From Halichondria panicea (lineage: Eukaryota; Porifera; Demospongiae; Suberitida; Halichondriidae): a DNA stretch of 64,000 nucleotides. This document shows positions 1-16,958 of the stretch, one piece after another (position 1 is the first letter of the stretch; each line of letters opens with the position of its first letter). The stretch covers positions 1,943,669 to 2,007,668 of the forward strand of contig NC_087386.1 in NCBI RefSeq assembly GCF_963675165.1. The letters run 5' to 3'. The notes below the pieces were generated by a model. That model had not been told where the DNA came from. It was given only the letters and a program-made list of their open reading frames with translations, and ran no database searches. Made by a program: the position numbers and the translations under genes.

Positions 1-343
1 GTGGCAGGTTCTTCTCTTTGAATGCCCTCACAAAGTCCTTAGTGGACTGGAGGGAACAAAGGTCCAGACGCATAAACTCCACTTTCAGATCTTTCTCAGA
101 ACTTTCTTTTATACGAGCTACTGCCTACAGAATAGATACAATCATGAATATACTCATGCAACACTAGTTCTGTAATCCCCTCACAGCAGTGGCTCTCTCC
201 TCTGATCTAGAGGCCATGATGGTGTGAGCACCCATCTCTGCCAGTCCCTTGACCAACTCATAGCCAATGCCAGTGTTCCCTCCAGTCACTATGGCCACCT
301 TGCCACTCAGATCAACTGTAGGCACTTCTAACTTGTTTCCCAT
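1..343 (-). CDS. SDR copy 1, N-terminal part (cut by the left window edge)
   Basis: This is the 5' part of a classical short-chain dehydrogenase/reductase, an NAD(P)-dependent oxidoreductase related to the retinol dehydrogenase/WWOX-like SDRs. Exon 1 is 185-343 and exon 2 is 1-124, running off the edge; the intron between them is only 60 bp. Exon 1 encodes the 53-residue N terminus starting MGNKLEVP, with the cofactor-binding TGGNTGIG motif. The ATG at 343 matches the start in all other copies. Exon 2 has a local difference: CSLQ where the paralogues read GSIQ. The active site and C-terminal tail lie outside the window. It is the downstream member of a minus-strand tandem array, about 200 bp from the stop codon of copy 2. 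Substrate is unknown. Confidence 0.85.
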
Positions 344-544
344 ACTTGTGAACTATTCATGAGGGAGGGGCTCAATAGCTTCTATTTCACTGACAGTGTA
401 GAGTAACACAGTATACACTAAGGATAGCTGAGTGTATATATACACTAGAAATATAGAGCCTCACCCTTATGAAGCACTGCAAGAATTTTCATTCCACATC
501 CCACACATAAATAATTAATATAAAGTTGTTAAAGTACTAGTGTT

Positions 545-2160
545 CTAGTCATCATTACTATCCTTAGTGGCATCTTCGATTGCAGATGGATCTTCTGGTT
601 CATTTTCAACTATTTCGGGTGGGGAGGGTTGTGCTCCAGCTTCAGGTTCCTTATCACCAGTTGTTTCTGTTGTAACTGTATCTCCAGTAGTGACGGTGGC
701 AGCTGCAGTAGTAGGAATCTCTTCACCTTCTTCTGTGTCACCCTCAGTAGGGATTAGTGGGGAAGGGGGTTCAGGTTGCACACTTTCAACAGCCGTTGAG
801 GGTCCGTACTTCTCCAGTATCTCTGGTGAGAGGTGGTCTCTAAGAGCCTTGACACTTCTTCTCCAAAGCTCCTCCTGATACGTCTCATTCCTGTCAGTGG
901 TGGCAGCTCACTAGTGGTCACAGTACACTGAGCACACACTCACCTGGCGTCAGGGTTAGAGGCAGTCACTTTACAGTTGTCGTAGTAGAAGGCTTCCTGG
1001 GAGTTGAGTGCAGGGTTGACGGCACAGTTCAGAATTGTGGCCGCTCCATCCTTAGGATTACGGGCAACAGCTGAGAGAAATAGTTAAAATACGTGTACAA
1101 ATATTTTGCAAACGTACTTGCATTTATAACGCTCCCAAGGAAGGAGACAAAACGATTCTCACCGTACCCCCTCTTGATCTCAGTGGCAACCTATAGTTAC
1201 GGATATGCAAATTATCAATCAGTGATAGACTATACACACCAAGTGATAGAACTAAAAAAATAAATAACTCCAATAAAGTTTGAATCATTTATTTACCAGG
1301 CCAGGATGTTGGGCAGACACAGTAATGGATACATTCTGAAGCTTACGCTGGAGGGCAAAGGTCGTCATCACCTGGGAGAACAAACAAAACACAGTGAGAC
1401 CAAAATCGCTTAGTAAACTCACATTGTACAGTTTGGTGCGGCCATAGCTTTTTAGCCGACCGTAGTCAAGGTCTGAATCGATTGTCTCAAAGTTGACGGG
1501 TCCAGTCACACTACTCATATGACCAGAGGAGGAGACAAACAGTATCCTACCATCTCCGCTAGTAGAGGCAGTCTCCACGACGATGGGAAGTAGCTCCAAG
1601 GTGACGAGGAATGGATAAAGGTGGTTCACCTGTAGGAACGATTATTATAACATTTTGTGTACAGATCTTTGGGATGATTTACCTGATAGTGCATTTCATG
1701 GCCTTCATCTGTCATAGCTGTACGGCATTTTCATTGTATTGAGGTATACATGTAGAAACAGATATTAAACTTACTGAATGGTAGCAAAGCAATACCAGCG
1801 TTGTTGATGAGTATGTGCAGTGGCAGGTTCTTCTCTTTGAATGCCCTCACAAAGTCCTTAGTGGACTGAATGGAGCCAAGGTCCAGACGCATAAACTCCA
1901 CTTTCAGATCTTTCTCAGAACTCTCTTTTATACGAGCTATTGCCTACAGAATAGATACAACCATGAATACTCATGCAACACTAGTTCTATAATCCCCTTA
2001 CAGCAGTGGCTCTCTCCTCTGATCTAGAGGCCATGATGGTGTGAGCACCCATCTCTGCCAGTCCCTTGACCAACTCATAGCCAATGCCAGTGTTCCCTCC
2101 AGTCACTATGGCCACCTTGCCACTCAGATCAACTGTAGGCACTTCTAACTTGTTCCCCAT
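545..2160 (-). CDS. SDR copy 2, complete, with acidic C-terminal tail
   Basis: Complete classical SDR gene of eight exons: 2002-2160, 1775-1943, 1683-1717, 1423-1629, 1297-1371, 1118-1190, 944-1070, 545-890. They sum to 1191 nt (396 aa). Visible motifs are the Rossmann TGGNTGIG at residues 20-27, NNAG at about 100-103, the catalytic Ser in the VSSS strand at about 154-156, and the YGRTK catalytic Tyr/Lys at 183/187. These mark an active NAD(P)-dependent oxidoreductase; the closest families I recognise are retinol dehydrogenase/WWOX-type SDRs. After the catalytic domain (about residue 305) comes a 90-residue tail rich in Glu, Pro and Thr, ending in KDSNDD, which standard members lack. No signal peptide is evident. 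Substrate and tail function are unknown. Confidence 0.9.
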
Positions 2161-2332
2161 ATCTTGTGGAGTATCCTCAGTAATCTATAGGTTGTTATTT
2201 GCTGAGTGTATACAAACAGTACATCTGAGCCCCACCCTCCTATGAATTAATACAATTATTGTAAATGCCACTTAATTATATTCATGACATCAAGTAGTCT
2301 CTAATGACAATTTGTTTCATCAACATAAATTA

Positions 2333-4061
2333 TTAATTAAAGTTGCTAATAAGTGTTCTGTCCTTAGTGGCATCAATTGCAGCTGGATCTTCTGGTTCAT
2401 TTTCAACTATTTCGGGTGGGGAGGGTGGTGCTCCAGCTTCAGGCTCCTTATCACCAGTCGTTTCCGTCGTAACTGTATCTCCAGTAGTAACGGTAGCAGC
2501 TGCAGTAGTAGGAATCTCTTCACCTTCTTCTGTCTCGCCCTCAGTAGGGAGTGGCGGGGAAGGGGGTTCAGGTTGCACACTTTCAACAGCCATTGAGGGT
2601 CCGTACTTCTCCAGTATCTCTGGTGAGAGGTGGTCTCTAAGAGCCTGGACACTTCTTCTCCAGAGCTCCTCCTGATACGTCTCATTCCTGTCAGTGGTGG
2701 CAGCTCACTAGTGGTCACAGTACACTGAGCACACACTCACCTGGCGTCAGGGTTAGGGGCAGTCACTTTACAGCTGTCGTAGTAGAAGGCTTCCTGGGAG
2801 TTGAGTGCAGGGTTGACGGCACAGTTCAGAGTTGTGGCCGCTCCTTCTTTAGGTTCTCGACCAGAGGCTATAATTACAACAAAGAAGATGAAGGTGGTGG
2901 GTTAATTACAACAAAAAAGATGAAGGTGGTGGGTTAATCATCCACAAATTAAAAGCTTACTTGCAAGTATGAACTTAACGAGGAGCAGGAGAGCCTTGCT
3001 GTCACTAACACCCCTGCTAATTTCAGTTCGTACCTGCAAATCAAATTCATAATGTGTATACAGTTGCCAATGTGCATGCACGTGCCTATGCAGTGTTCCA
3101 CTTACTACACCAGGATGTTGAGCAGACACTGTGATGGAGACATCCTTTAGTCGACGCTGTAGGAAAATGTTGTCATCACCTGGGAGGAAAAATGAATACC
3201 GGTATATACATATAATTTTGTTCCAATTCTATTAACATCTTACATTGTACAATTTCGTACGTCCATAGGCTTTCGTCCTTGTGTACATCTCCTCAGAGTC
3301 AATGCTATTGAAGTCCACTTCCCCAGCGGATCGTTTGTAGTGAGCAGAAGAGGAGACGAACAGTATCCTACAATCTCCGCTGGTGGAGGCAGTCTCCAAG
3401 ACGATGGGCAGTAGCTCCAAGGTGATGAGGAACGGACAGAGATGGTTCACCTGTGTCCATGTATGCATATAGAGGGTATGAATAACGTGTGAATAACTGC
3501 ATGGGCTACATGCATATACATAGGCCAACAATTGTACCGTATATGCAATATCACATGCACAAATATTATTATCACTACACCTGATACTGCATCTCATGTC
3601 CATCATCTGTTCTTGCTGAAAAAGAAAGAATGCATTTAGTAATTGAGCTGAATTGCATGCATAACTCTGTTACCAAATGGGACGGCCAAAATACCAGCGT
3701 TGTTGATGAGTATGTGCAGTGGCAGGTTCTTCTCTTTGAATGCCCTCACAAAGTCCTTAGTGGACTGAATGGAGCCAAGGTCCAGACGCATAAACTCTAC
3801 TTTCAGATCTTTCTCAGAACTCTCTTTCATACGAGCTATTGCCTACAGAATAGATACACCCATGAATATACTCATGCAACACTAGTTCTATAATCCCCTC
3901 ACAGCAGTGGCTCTCTCCTCTGATCTGGAGGCCATGATGGTGTGAGCACCCATCTCTGCCAGTCCCTTGACCAACTCATAGCCAATGCCAGTGTTCCCTC
4001 CAGTCACTATGGCCACCTTGCCACTCAGATCAACTGTAGGCACTTCTAACTTGTTCCCCAT
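2333..4061 (-). CDS. SDR copy 3, frameshifted in exon 5 unless a shifted acceptor is used
   Basis: Eight-exon SDR: 3903-4061, 3674-3842, 3581-3615, 3244-3450, 3106-3179, 2961-3033, 2741-2867, 2333-2687. Exon 5 is 74 nt where the paralogues have 75. With the usual acceptor the frame ends at a TAA ten residues later. A pyrimidine-rich acceptor inside the exon (TTTTCCTACAG) gives exon 5 as 3106-3156, restores the frame and yields 391 aa lacking eight residues (VMTTFALQ in the paralogues) just after the catalytic YGRTK. Exon 6 (VRTEISRG) resembles copy 7 rather than its neighbours. The tail also lost about 13 nt over the usual stop, so it ends RTLISNFN instead of SNDD. It may be a recent pseudogene or a rescued variant. 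Confidence 0.75.
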
Positions 4062-4295
4062 ATCTTGTGTGAGTATCCTCAGTAATCTTTCTAACTTATA
4101 TATAGGTTGTTATTTGCTGAGTGTACACAATTACAAACAATGAGATGTACATCTGAGCCCCACCCTCCTATGAATTAATACAATTACATATTGTAACTGC
4201 CTGACATCAAGTAGACTAGTAGTCTATCTCTACTCTAATGACAATTTGTTTCATCAACATAAATTATTACTGAATTACAGTTGCTAATAAGTGTT

Positions 4296-5905
4296 CTAAT
4301 CATCATTACTGTCCTTAGTGGCATCAATTGCAGCTGGATCTTCTGGTTCATTTTCAACTATTTCGGGTGGGGAGGGTGGTGCTCCAGCTTCAGGCTCCTT
4401 ATCACCAGTCGTTTCCATCGTAACTGTATCTCCAGTGGTAACGGTAGCAGCTGCAGTAGTAGTAATCTCTTCACCTTCTGTCTCGCCCTCAGTAGGGAGT
4501 GGTGGGGAAGGGGGTTCAGGTTGCACACTTTCAACAGCCGTTGAGGGTCCGTATTTCTCCAGTATCTCTGGTGAGAGGTGGTCTCTAAGAGCCTCGATAC
4601 TTCTTCTCCAGAGCTCCTCCTGATACGTCTCATTCCTGTCAGTGGTGACAGCTCACTAGTGGTCACAGTCCACTGAGCACACACTCACCTGGCGTCAGGG
4701 TTAGGGGCTGTCACTTTACAGCTGTCGTAGTAGAAGGCTTCCTGGGAGTTGAGTGCAGGGTTGACGGCACAGTTCAGAGTTGTGGCTGCTCCATCCTTAG
4801 GATTACGGGCAACAGCTGAGAGAAATAATTAAAATACATGTACAAATATTTTGCAAACGTACTTGCATGCATAGCGCTCCAAAGGAAGAAGACAAAACGA
4901 TTGTCACTGTACCCCCTCTTGATCTCAGTGGCTACCTATAGTTACGGAATGCAAATTATCAATCAGCGATCTATACACACCAAGTGATAGAACTAAAAAA
5001 AATAACTCCAATAAAGTTTGGATCATTTATTTACCAGGCCAGGATGTTGGGCAGACACTGTAATGGATACATTCTGAAGCCTACGCTGAAGGGCAAAGGT
5101 CGTCATCACCTGGGAGAACAAACAAAACACGGTGAGACTAAAATCGCTTAGTAAACTCACATTGTACAGTTTGGTGCGGCCATAGCTTTTTTGCCGACCG
5201 TAGTCAAGGTCTGAATCGATTGTCTCAAAGTTGACGGGTCCAGTCACATTATTCATATGATCAGAGGAGGAGACAAACAGTATCCTACCATCTCCGCTAG
5301 TGGAGGCAGTCTCCACGACGATGGGTAGTAGCTCCAAGGTGATGAGGAATGGATATAGGTGGTTCACCTGTCAGAACGATTACATGTATAACATTTTGTG
5401 TACAGATCTTTGGGATGATTTACCTGATAGTGCATTTCATGGCCTTCATCTGTCATAGCTGTACGGCATTTTCATTTTATTGAGGTATAGACTACATGTA
5501 GAAACAGATACTAAACTTACTGAATGGTAGCAAAGCAATACCAGCGTTGTTGATGAGTATGTGCAGTGGCAGGTTCTTCTCTTTGAATGCCCTCACAAAG
5601 TCCTTAGTGGACTGGATGGAGCCAAGGTCCAGACGCATAAACTCTACTTTCAGATCTTTCTCAGAACTCTCTTTTATACGAGCTATTGCCTACAGAATAG
5701 ATACACCATGAATACTCATGCAACACTAGTTCTGTAATCCCCTCACAGCAGTGGCTCTCTCCTCTGATCTAGAGGCCATGATGGTGTGAGCACCCATCTC
5801 TGCCAATCCCTTGACCAACTCATAGCCAATGCCAGTGTTCCCTCCAGTCACTATGGCCACCTTGCCACTCAGATCAACTGTAGGCACTTCTAACTTGTTC
5901 CCCAT
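4296..5905 (-). CDS. SDR copy 4, complete, with acidic C-terminal tail
   Basis: Eight exons: 5747-5905, 5521-5689, 5424-5458, 5161-5367, 5035-5109, 4863-4935, 4689-4815, 4296-4635, summing to 1185 nt (394 aa). Cofactor motif TGGNTGIG, NNAG and the YGRTK active site are intact. Exon 4 is close to copies 2 and 5. The tail is two residues shorter than in copy 2 but has the same Glu/Pro/Thr composition and the SNDD end. An in-frame upstream ATG at 5932 would add MLERILTQD. I prefer 5905 because every paralogue begins MGNKLEVP. About 210 bp separate its start from the stop of copy 5. Confidence 0.9.
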
Positions 5906-6118
5906 ATCTTGTGTGAGTATCCTTTCCAACAAGCATTAGATCTAATTGTGATGTAAGTGTATACAAACAATGTTACATGTGTCGAAATGTGTTGATCTGA
6001 GCCCCTCCTAGATCCACCTATTTGTAAACTGCCAAATTCATGACATCAAGTAGATCTATCTACTCTTATCGACATTTATTTTATTTTGCCATCAACATAA
6101 TTATAATTAATAAGTGTT

Positions 6119-7835
6119 CTAGTCATCATTACTGTCCTTAGTGGCATCTTCGATTGCAGCTGGATCTTCTGGTTCATTTTCAACTATTTCGGGTGGGGAG
6201 GGTGGTGCTCCAGCTTCAGGTTCCTTATCACCAGTCGTTTCTGTTGTAACTGTATCTCCAGTAGTAACGGTAGCAGCTGCAGTAGTAGAAATCTCTTCAC
6301 CTTCTTCTGTCTCGCCCTCAGTAGGGAGTGGTGGGGAAGGGGGTTCAGGTTGCACACTTTCAATAGCCGTTGAGGGTCCGTACTTCTCCAGTATCTCTGG
6401 TGAGAGGTGGTCTCTAAGAGCCTCGATACTTCTTCTCCAGAGCTCCTCCTGATACGTCTCATTCCTGTCAGTGGTGGCAGCTCACTAGTGGTCACAGTAC
6501 ACTGAGCACACACTCACCTGGCGTCAGGGTTAGGGGCAGTCACTTTACAGCTGTCGTAGTAGAAGGCTTCCTGGGAGTTGAGTGCAGGGTTGACGGCACA
6601 GTTCAGAGTTGTGGCTGCTCCATCCTTAGGATTACGGGCAATAGCTGAGAGAAACAGTTATTATACATACAATCAACAGAGCACTGCAAACGTACTTGCA
6701 TTTACAACACTTGCAACAGAAGAGAGAAATCGATGATCACTGTACCCCCTCTTGATCTCAGTGGCCACCTATAGTTACGGGGATGCAAAGTTATCTATCA
6801 GTAAACTAAACACACCCAGTGATAGTGCTCTCAAAGAGCTATCTTTCAGATAAATAAAACCGTGAATAAAAGTTTGGGCCCTAAAAAAAAAGACAGCAAA
6901 GACAGCTACATGTATGTACCAGGCCAGGATGTTGGGCAGACACTGTAATGGAGACATTTTGAAGCCTACGCTGGAGGGCAAAGGTCGTCATCACCTGGGA
7001 ACAACAAGCAGAAAGTATTGTAAACAGTGAGACCAAAAAGAATGTATAATAAACTCACATTGTACAGTTTGGTACGGCCATAGCTTTTGAGCCGACCGTA
7101 GTCAAGGTCTGAATCGATTGTCTCAAAGTTGACGGGTCCAGTCACATTACGCACATGACCAGAGGAGGAGACAAACAGTATCCTACCATCTCCGCTAGTG
7201 GAGGCAGTCTCCACGACGATGGGAAGTAGCTCCAAGGTGACGAGGAATGGATAAAGGTGGTTCACCTGTAGGAACGATTTATATGCATAATAATTATTAT
7301 TCTGTATAGAGGTAGAATGTGTTGGGGATTAGATCTATAGTACCTGATAGTGCATTTCATGGCCTTCGTCAGTCATAGCTGCAACATTTTAGAGAGGTAC
7401 TGATTTGGATTAATTCTAGAGATAATTATGGATAACTTACTGAATGGTAGCATCGCAATACCAGCGTTGTTGATGAGTATGTGCAGTGGCAGGTTCTTCT
7501 CTTTGAATGCCCTCACAAAGTCCTTAGTGGACTGGATGGAGCCAAGGTCCAGACGCATAAACTCCACTTTCAAATCTTTCTCAGAACTTTCTTTTATACG
7601 AGCGATTGCCTGTAATAAAAGGAATTGGTTAATGTTTGATATTATAGCTAGATCTATGGCATAGCTCATCACTTACAGCAGTGGCCCTCTCCTCTGATCT
7701 GGAGGCCATGATGGTGTGAGCACCCATCTCTGCCAGTCCCTTGACCAACTCATAGCCAATGCCAGTGTTCCCTCCAGTCACTATGGCCACCTTGCCACTC
7801 AGGTCAACTATAGGTACCTCTAACTTGTTCCCCAT
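6119..7835 (-). CDS. SDR copy 5, complete, with acidic C-terminal tail
   Basis: Eight exons: 7677-7835, 7441-7609, 7344-7378, 7059-7265, 6920-6994, 6696-6768, 6518-6644, 6119-6464, summing to 1191 nt (396 aa). All classical SDR motifs are intact (TGGNTGIG, NNAG, VSSS, YGRTK). It is the 5'-most member of the minus-strand array and lies head-to-head with the Nudix/CCCH/WD40 gene, which starts 660 bp away, so the two may share a promoter region. Its introns 1 and 3 differ from those of copies 2-4, while the roughly 53-bp last intron is nearly identical in all copies. Substrate is unknown. Confidence 0.9.
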
Positions 7836-8494
7836 CTTGATTCAACAAACGATTATGCAACAAGCAACAGTTGATCGTGGTTGAGTAAACTTCCGCTTCT
7901 ATAACAGGATATAATAATGGCTAAAGTCTAAGGAGGGTGGGGCTGGTTTTCAGCTCAAAGCTTAGCTAGCTAGCAGCTTCAAGTTTGGGAAGAATGTAGA
8001 TGTGCACCCTAGTTTCTGCTCCCAAGAACTTCCTCTATACTATTTCACCGGCAGTACCGGACCCACCTGACCACCATGCGATAAGCATGGACCAAGGAAC
8101 TTGTGAGTCAAAACATGGATAGGTCTCAAAAGCCAGCTGCAGACTTCAGCCCCACCCCTCCTGTGCTTGGGGGTGGGGCTACCACGTGAGTCTACACGTG
8201 TGGCTTGGAAAGGGGAGTCTCCCGGAATTCTAGCTTTTATGGCTGATGCTTTTTAGCTGGCTTGTAGCTGCTATAGTGTTGCTCCTTCTGTGAACTCGAT
8301 TGTGATATTATGTGCTAACACAGTGTAGCTAGATATTCCCTGAAAACCTGGTGCACTACATCTCTATGACAATTATTTCACTTGCATCAAAACATTATTT
8401 ATATCATCAAAGGTATGTGAATATCAATGATGTACTATTACACAATGTAAATCACCAAAAAAGTCCATTTTAATTAATATATTTCCAGGGTAGG
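7836..8494. promoter_or_regulatory. Divergent intergenic region between SDR copy 5 and the Nudix/CCCH/WD40 gene
   Basis: This non-coding stretch separates two divergently transcribed genes. It holds a pair of CACGTG E-box palindromes at 8183-8188 and 8195-8200, near short G-rich GGGTGGGGCT boxes at about 7939 and 8170. A candidate 5'-UTR intron of the plus-strand gene runs from 8413 (AAAG/GTATGTG) to 8488 (TTTCCAG/G), seven bases before the ATG. No TATA box was recognised. Promoter function is inferred from position. Confidence 0.45.
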
Positions 8495-14780
<6,286 letters not shown>

Positions 14781-15158
14781 AACTAACTAGCGTTTATTAT
14801 TAATCAAGAATTGTACGTACTCCTCTCTGCGTGTGTATGTGTGTATGTGTTTGTTTATAGTGTTTTGTACAGACGTCCTGTATTTCATAATATGCATGTC
14901 ATTTAGTACTCAGTTTTTAATGGTGCAGCAGTAGCCTCGATTCCAAGCCGCTATTCAAGGGGCTGGAGTCGAGGCTAGTGCAGCAGCTCCACTCTCCTTT
15001 GTAAATAAGCTAGCCTTGCAGACAAAATGAATGTCTTAACTTTGATACAAGGAGGAATGATTAATTACAGGACAATAATAAAATTAACACTTAGTAATTA
15101 CCTACACCTTGAGTCCTGTCTCTAGAGATTTATAGCATTATTCCTATATATGTCATAG
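14781..15158. other. Intergenic region with a short foldback repeat
   Basis: This lies between the Nudix/CCCH/WD40 stop and the start of SDR copy 6. At 14932-14978 there is an inverted repeat (TAGCCTCGATTCCAAGCC with its imperfect complement) of the same family as the palindromes near 50.8 and 56.0 kb. AATAAA at 15077-15082 could be a distal poly(A) signal for the upstream gene. No coding sequence was seen. Confidence 0.6.
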
Positions 15159-16752
15159 ATGGGGAACAAATTAGAGGTACCTATAGTTGATCTGAGTGGC
15201 AAGGTGGCCATAGTGACTGGAGGGAACACTGGCATTGGCTATGAGTTGGTCAAGGGACTGGCAGAGATGGGTGCTCACACCATCATGGCCTCCAGATCAG
15301 AGGAGAGGGCCACTGCTGTAAGGAAATAGCTATAATGTTGCATGATTGTACGTACCTATATATTCTGCATGCATAGGCAGTTGCTTGTATCAAAGAGAGT
15401 TCTGAGAAAAATCTGAAAGTGGAGTTTATGCGTCTGGACCTTGGCTCCATCCAGTCCACTAAGGACTTTGTGAGGGCATTCAAAGAGAATAACCTGCCAC
15501 TGCACATACTCATCAACAACGCTGGTATTGCCTGGATACCATACAGTAAGTGATTGTAGTCACTATATCAGGAGCAATTTGCTCCTGGCTTTATCAAGAC
15601 TACTATCAATTTCCATACACAGCAAAAACTGACGATGGATTTGAAAGGACTTACCAGGTGCATAAAATCATGCTGTGTTAATGTTTGCTAATCACCCCAA
15701 AATATTCATTATTTTGCACTACATACATTCTCCGATCATTTTGACAGGTGAACCACCTTTATCCGTTCCTCCTCACCTTGGAGCTACTACCCATCGTCTT
15801 GGAGACTGCCTCCACCAGCGGAGATGGTAGGATACTGTTTGTGACCTCTAATGCACATAACTTTGGAGCAAATTTTAACCCTGACAACCTCAATTCTGAG
15901 ATACAGTACGACAGGATGAAAGCTTATCCCAACACCAAACTCTACAACGTTCGTATTAAAAATGAGTTTATTGTTTCTGTTGATATTGTGCATGTCATTG
16001 CCTTACGTGCGTTTGTTTTTCTTTACAGGTTATGACGATTATTGCCCTCCAGCGTAGGCTTCAGAATATGTCAGTCACAGTGTCTGCTCAACATCCTGGC
16101 CTTGTCAGTAATTTGTTTGTAATAGCTCATTTGAGCCCTGATGATATTATCAATCAGCATTTTTAGAATTGTCTGCATGTATAGCTCTTTGAGAGCTATC
16201 ACTTGGTGTATTTAGATCACTGGTGTTTGATAATTTTGCATATGCATAGGTGGCCACTGAGATTGAGAGAGGGTACAGTGACTGTCGTTTTATATCCTTC
16301 CTTGGGAGCGTTGCAAATGCAAGTACGTTGCAAAAACTGTGCTCCGTTGATTGTATGTATAATAACTGTTTCTCTCAGCTATTGCCCGTAGTCCTAAGGA
16401 TGGAGCAGCCACAACTCTGAACTGTGCCATCAACCCTGCACTCAACTCCCAGGAAGCCTTCTACTACGACAGCTGTAAAGTGACAGCCCCTAACCCTGAC
16501 GCCAGGTGAGTGTGTGCTCAGTGTACTGTGACCCACTAGTGAGCTGCCACCACTGACAGGAATGAGACGTATCAGGAGGAGCTCTGGAGAAGAAGTGTCA
16601 AGGCTCTTAGAGACCACCTCTCACCAGAGATACTGGAGAAGTACGGAGCACCCCCCTCCCCAACACCCCTTCTCGATCTGGATGAGACAGAAAAAGGCAA
16701 AGAAATTGCTACTACTACTGCAACCGATACTGTTACTGGGACCAATCAATAA
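15159..16752 (+). CDS. SDR copy 6, complete, short tail
   Basis: Eight exons: 15159-15317, 15377-15545, 15623-15657, 15748-15948, 16029-16103, 16250-16322, 16379-16505, 16560-16752, totalling 1032 nt (343 aa). Cofactor motif TGGNTGIG and NNAG are intact and the active site reads YPNTK, so the YxxxK pair is kept. Exon 4 is two codons shorter than in most copies and uses a GTTCGT donor; exon 5 uses GTCAGT. The C-terminal tail is much reduced, about 35 residues of Pro then Thr/Ala ending in GTNQ, without the long acidic block. It forms a plus-strand pair with copy 7, about 200 bp apart. Confidence 0.88.
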
Positions 16753-16958
16753 TTAGAAGACTTGTATTATCGAGCAGTGCAGCTACTGTGATATCATTAA
16801 CTTATTGCACACACCCAATAATAATCATTTTATGTAAGTGTAAAGTTTTTTACCTCAAGCAGCAGCCCCACCCCTTTCTGCAAAATTTTTTCGAGGTAAG
16901 TGGTTTGTGGGTTTTTGTCATGTAATTCAACCACGAAAGAAGTGTTTGTGAGATCAAG

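Noticed and set aside
567-878. Antisense ORFs of about 100 aa opposite the SDR tail, present in several copies (also 2343-2675, 4318-4623, 6141-6452)
   Set aside because: They mirror the low-complexity Thr/Glu/Pro tail and recur only because the sense exon is duplicated; no splice or start context supports them.
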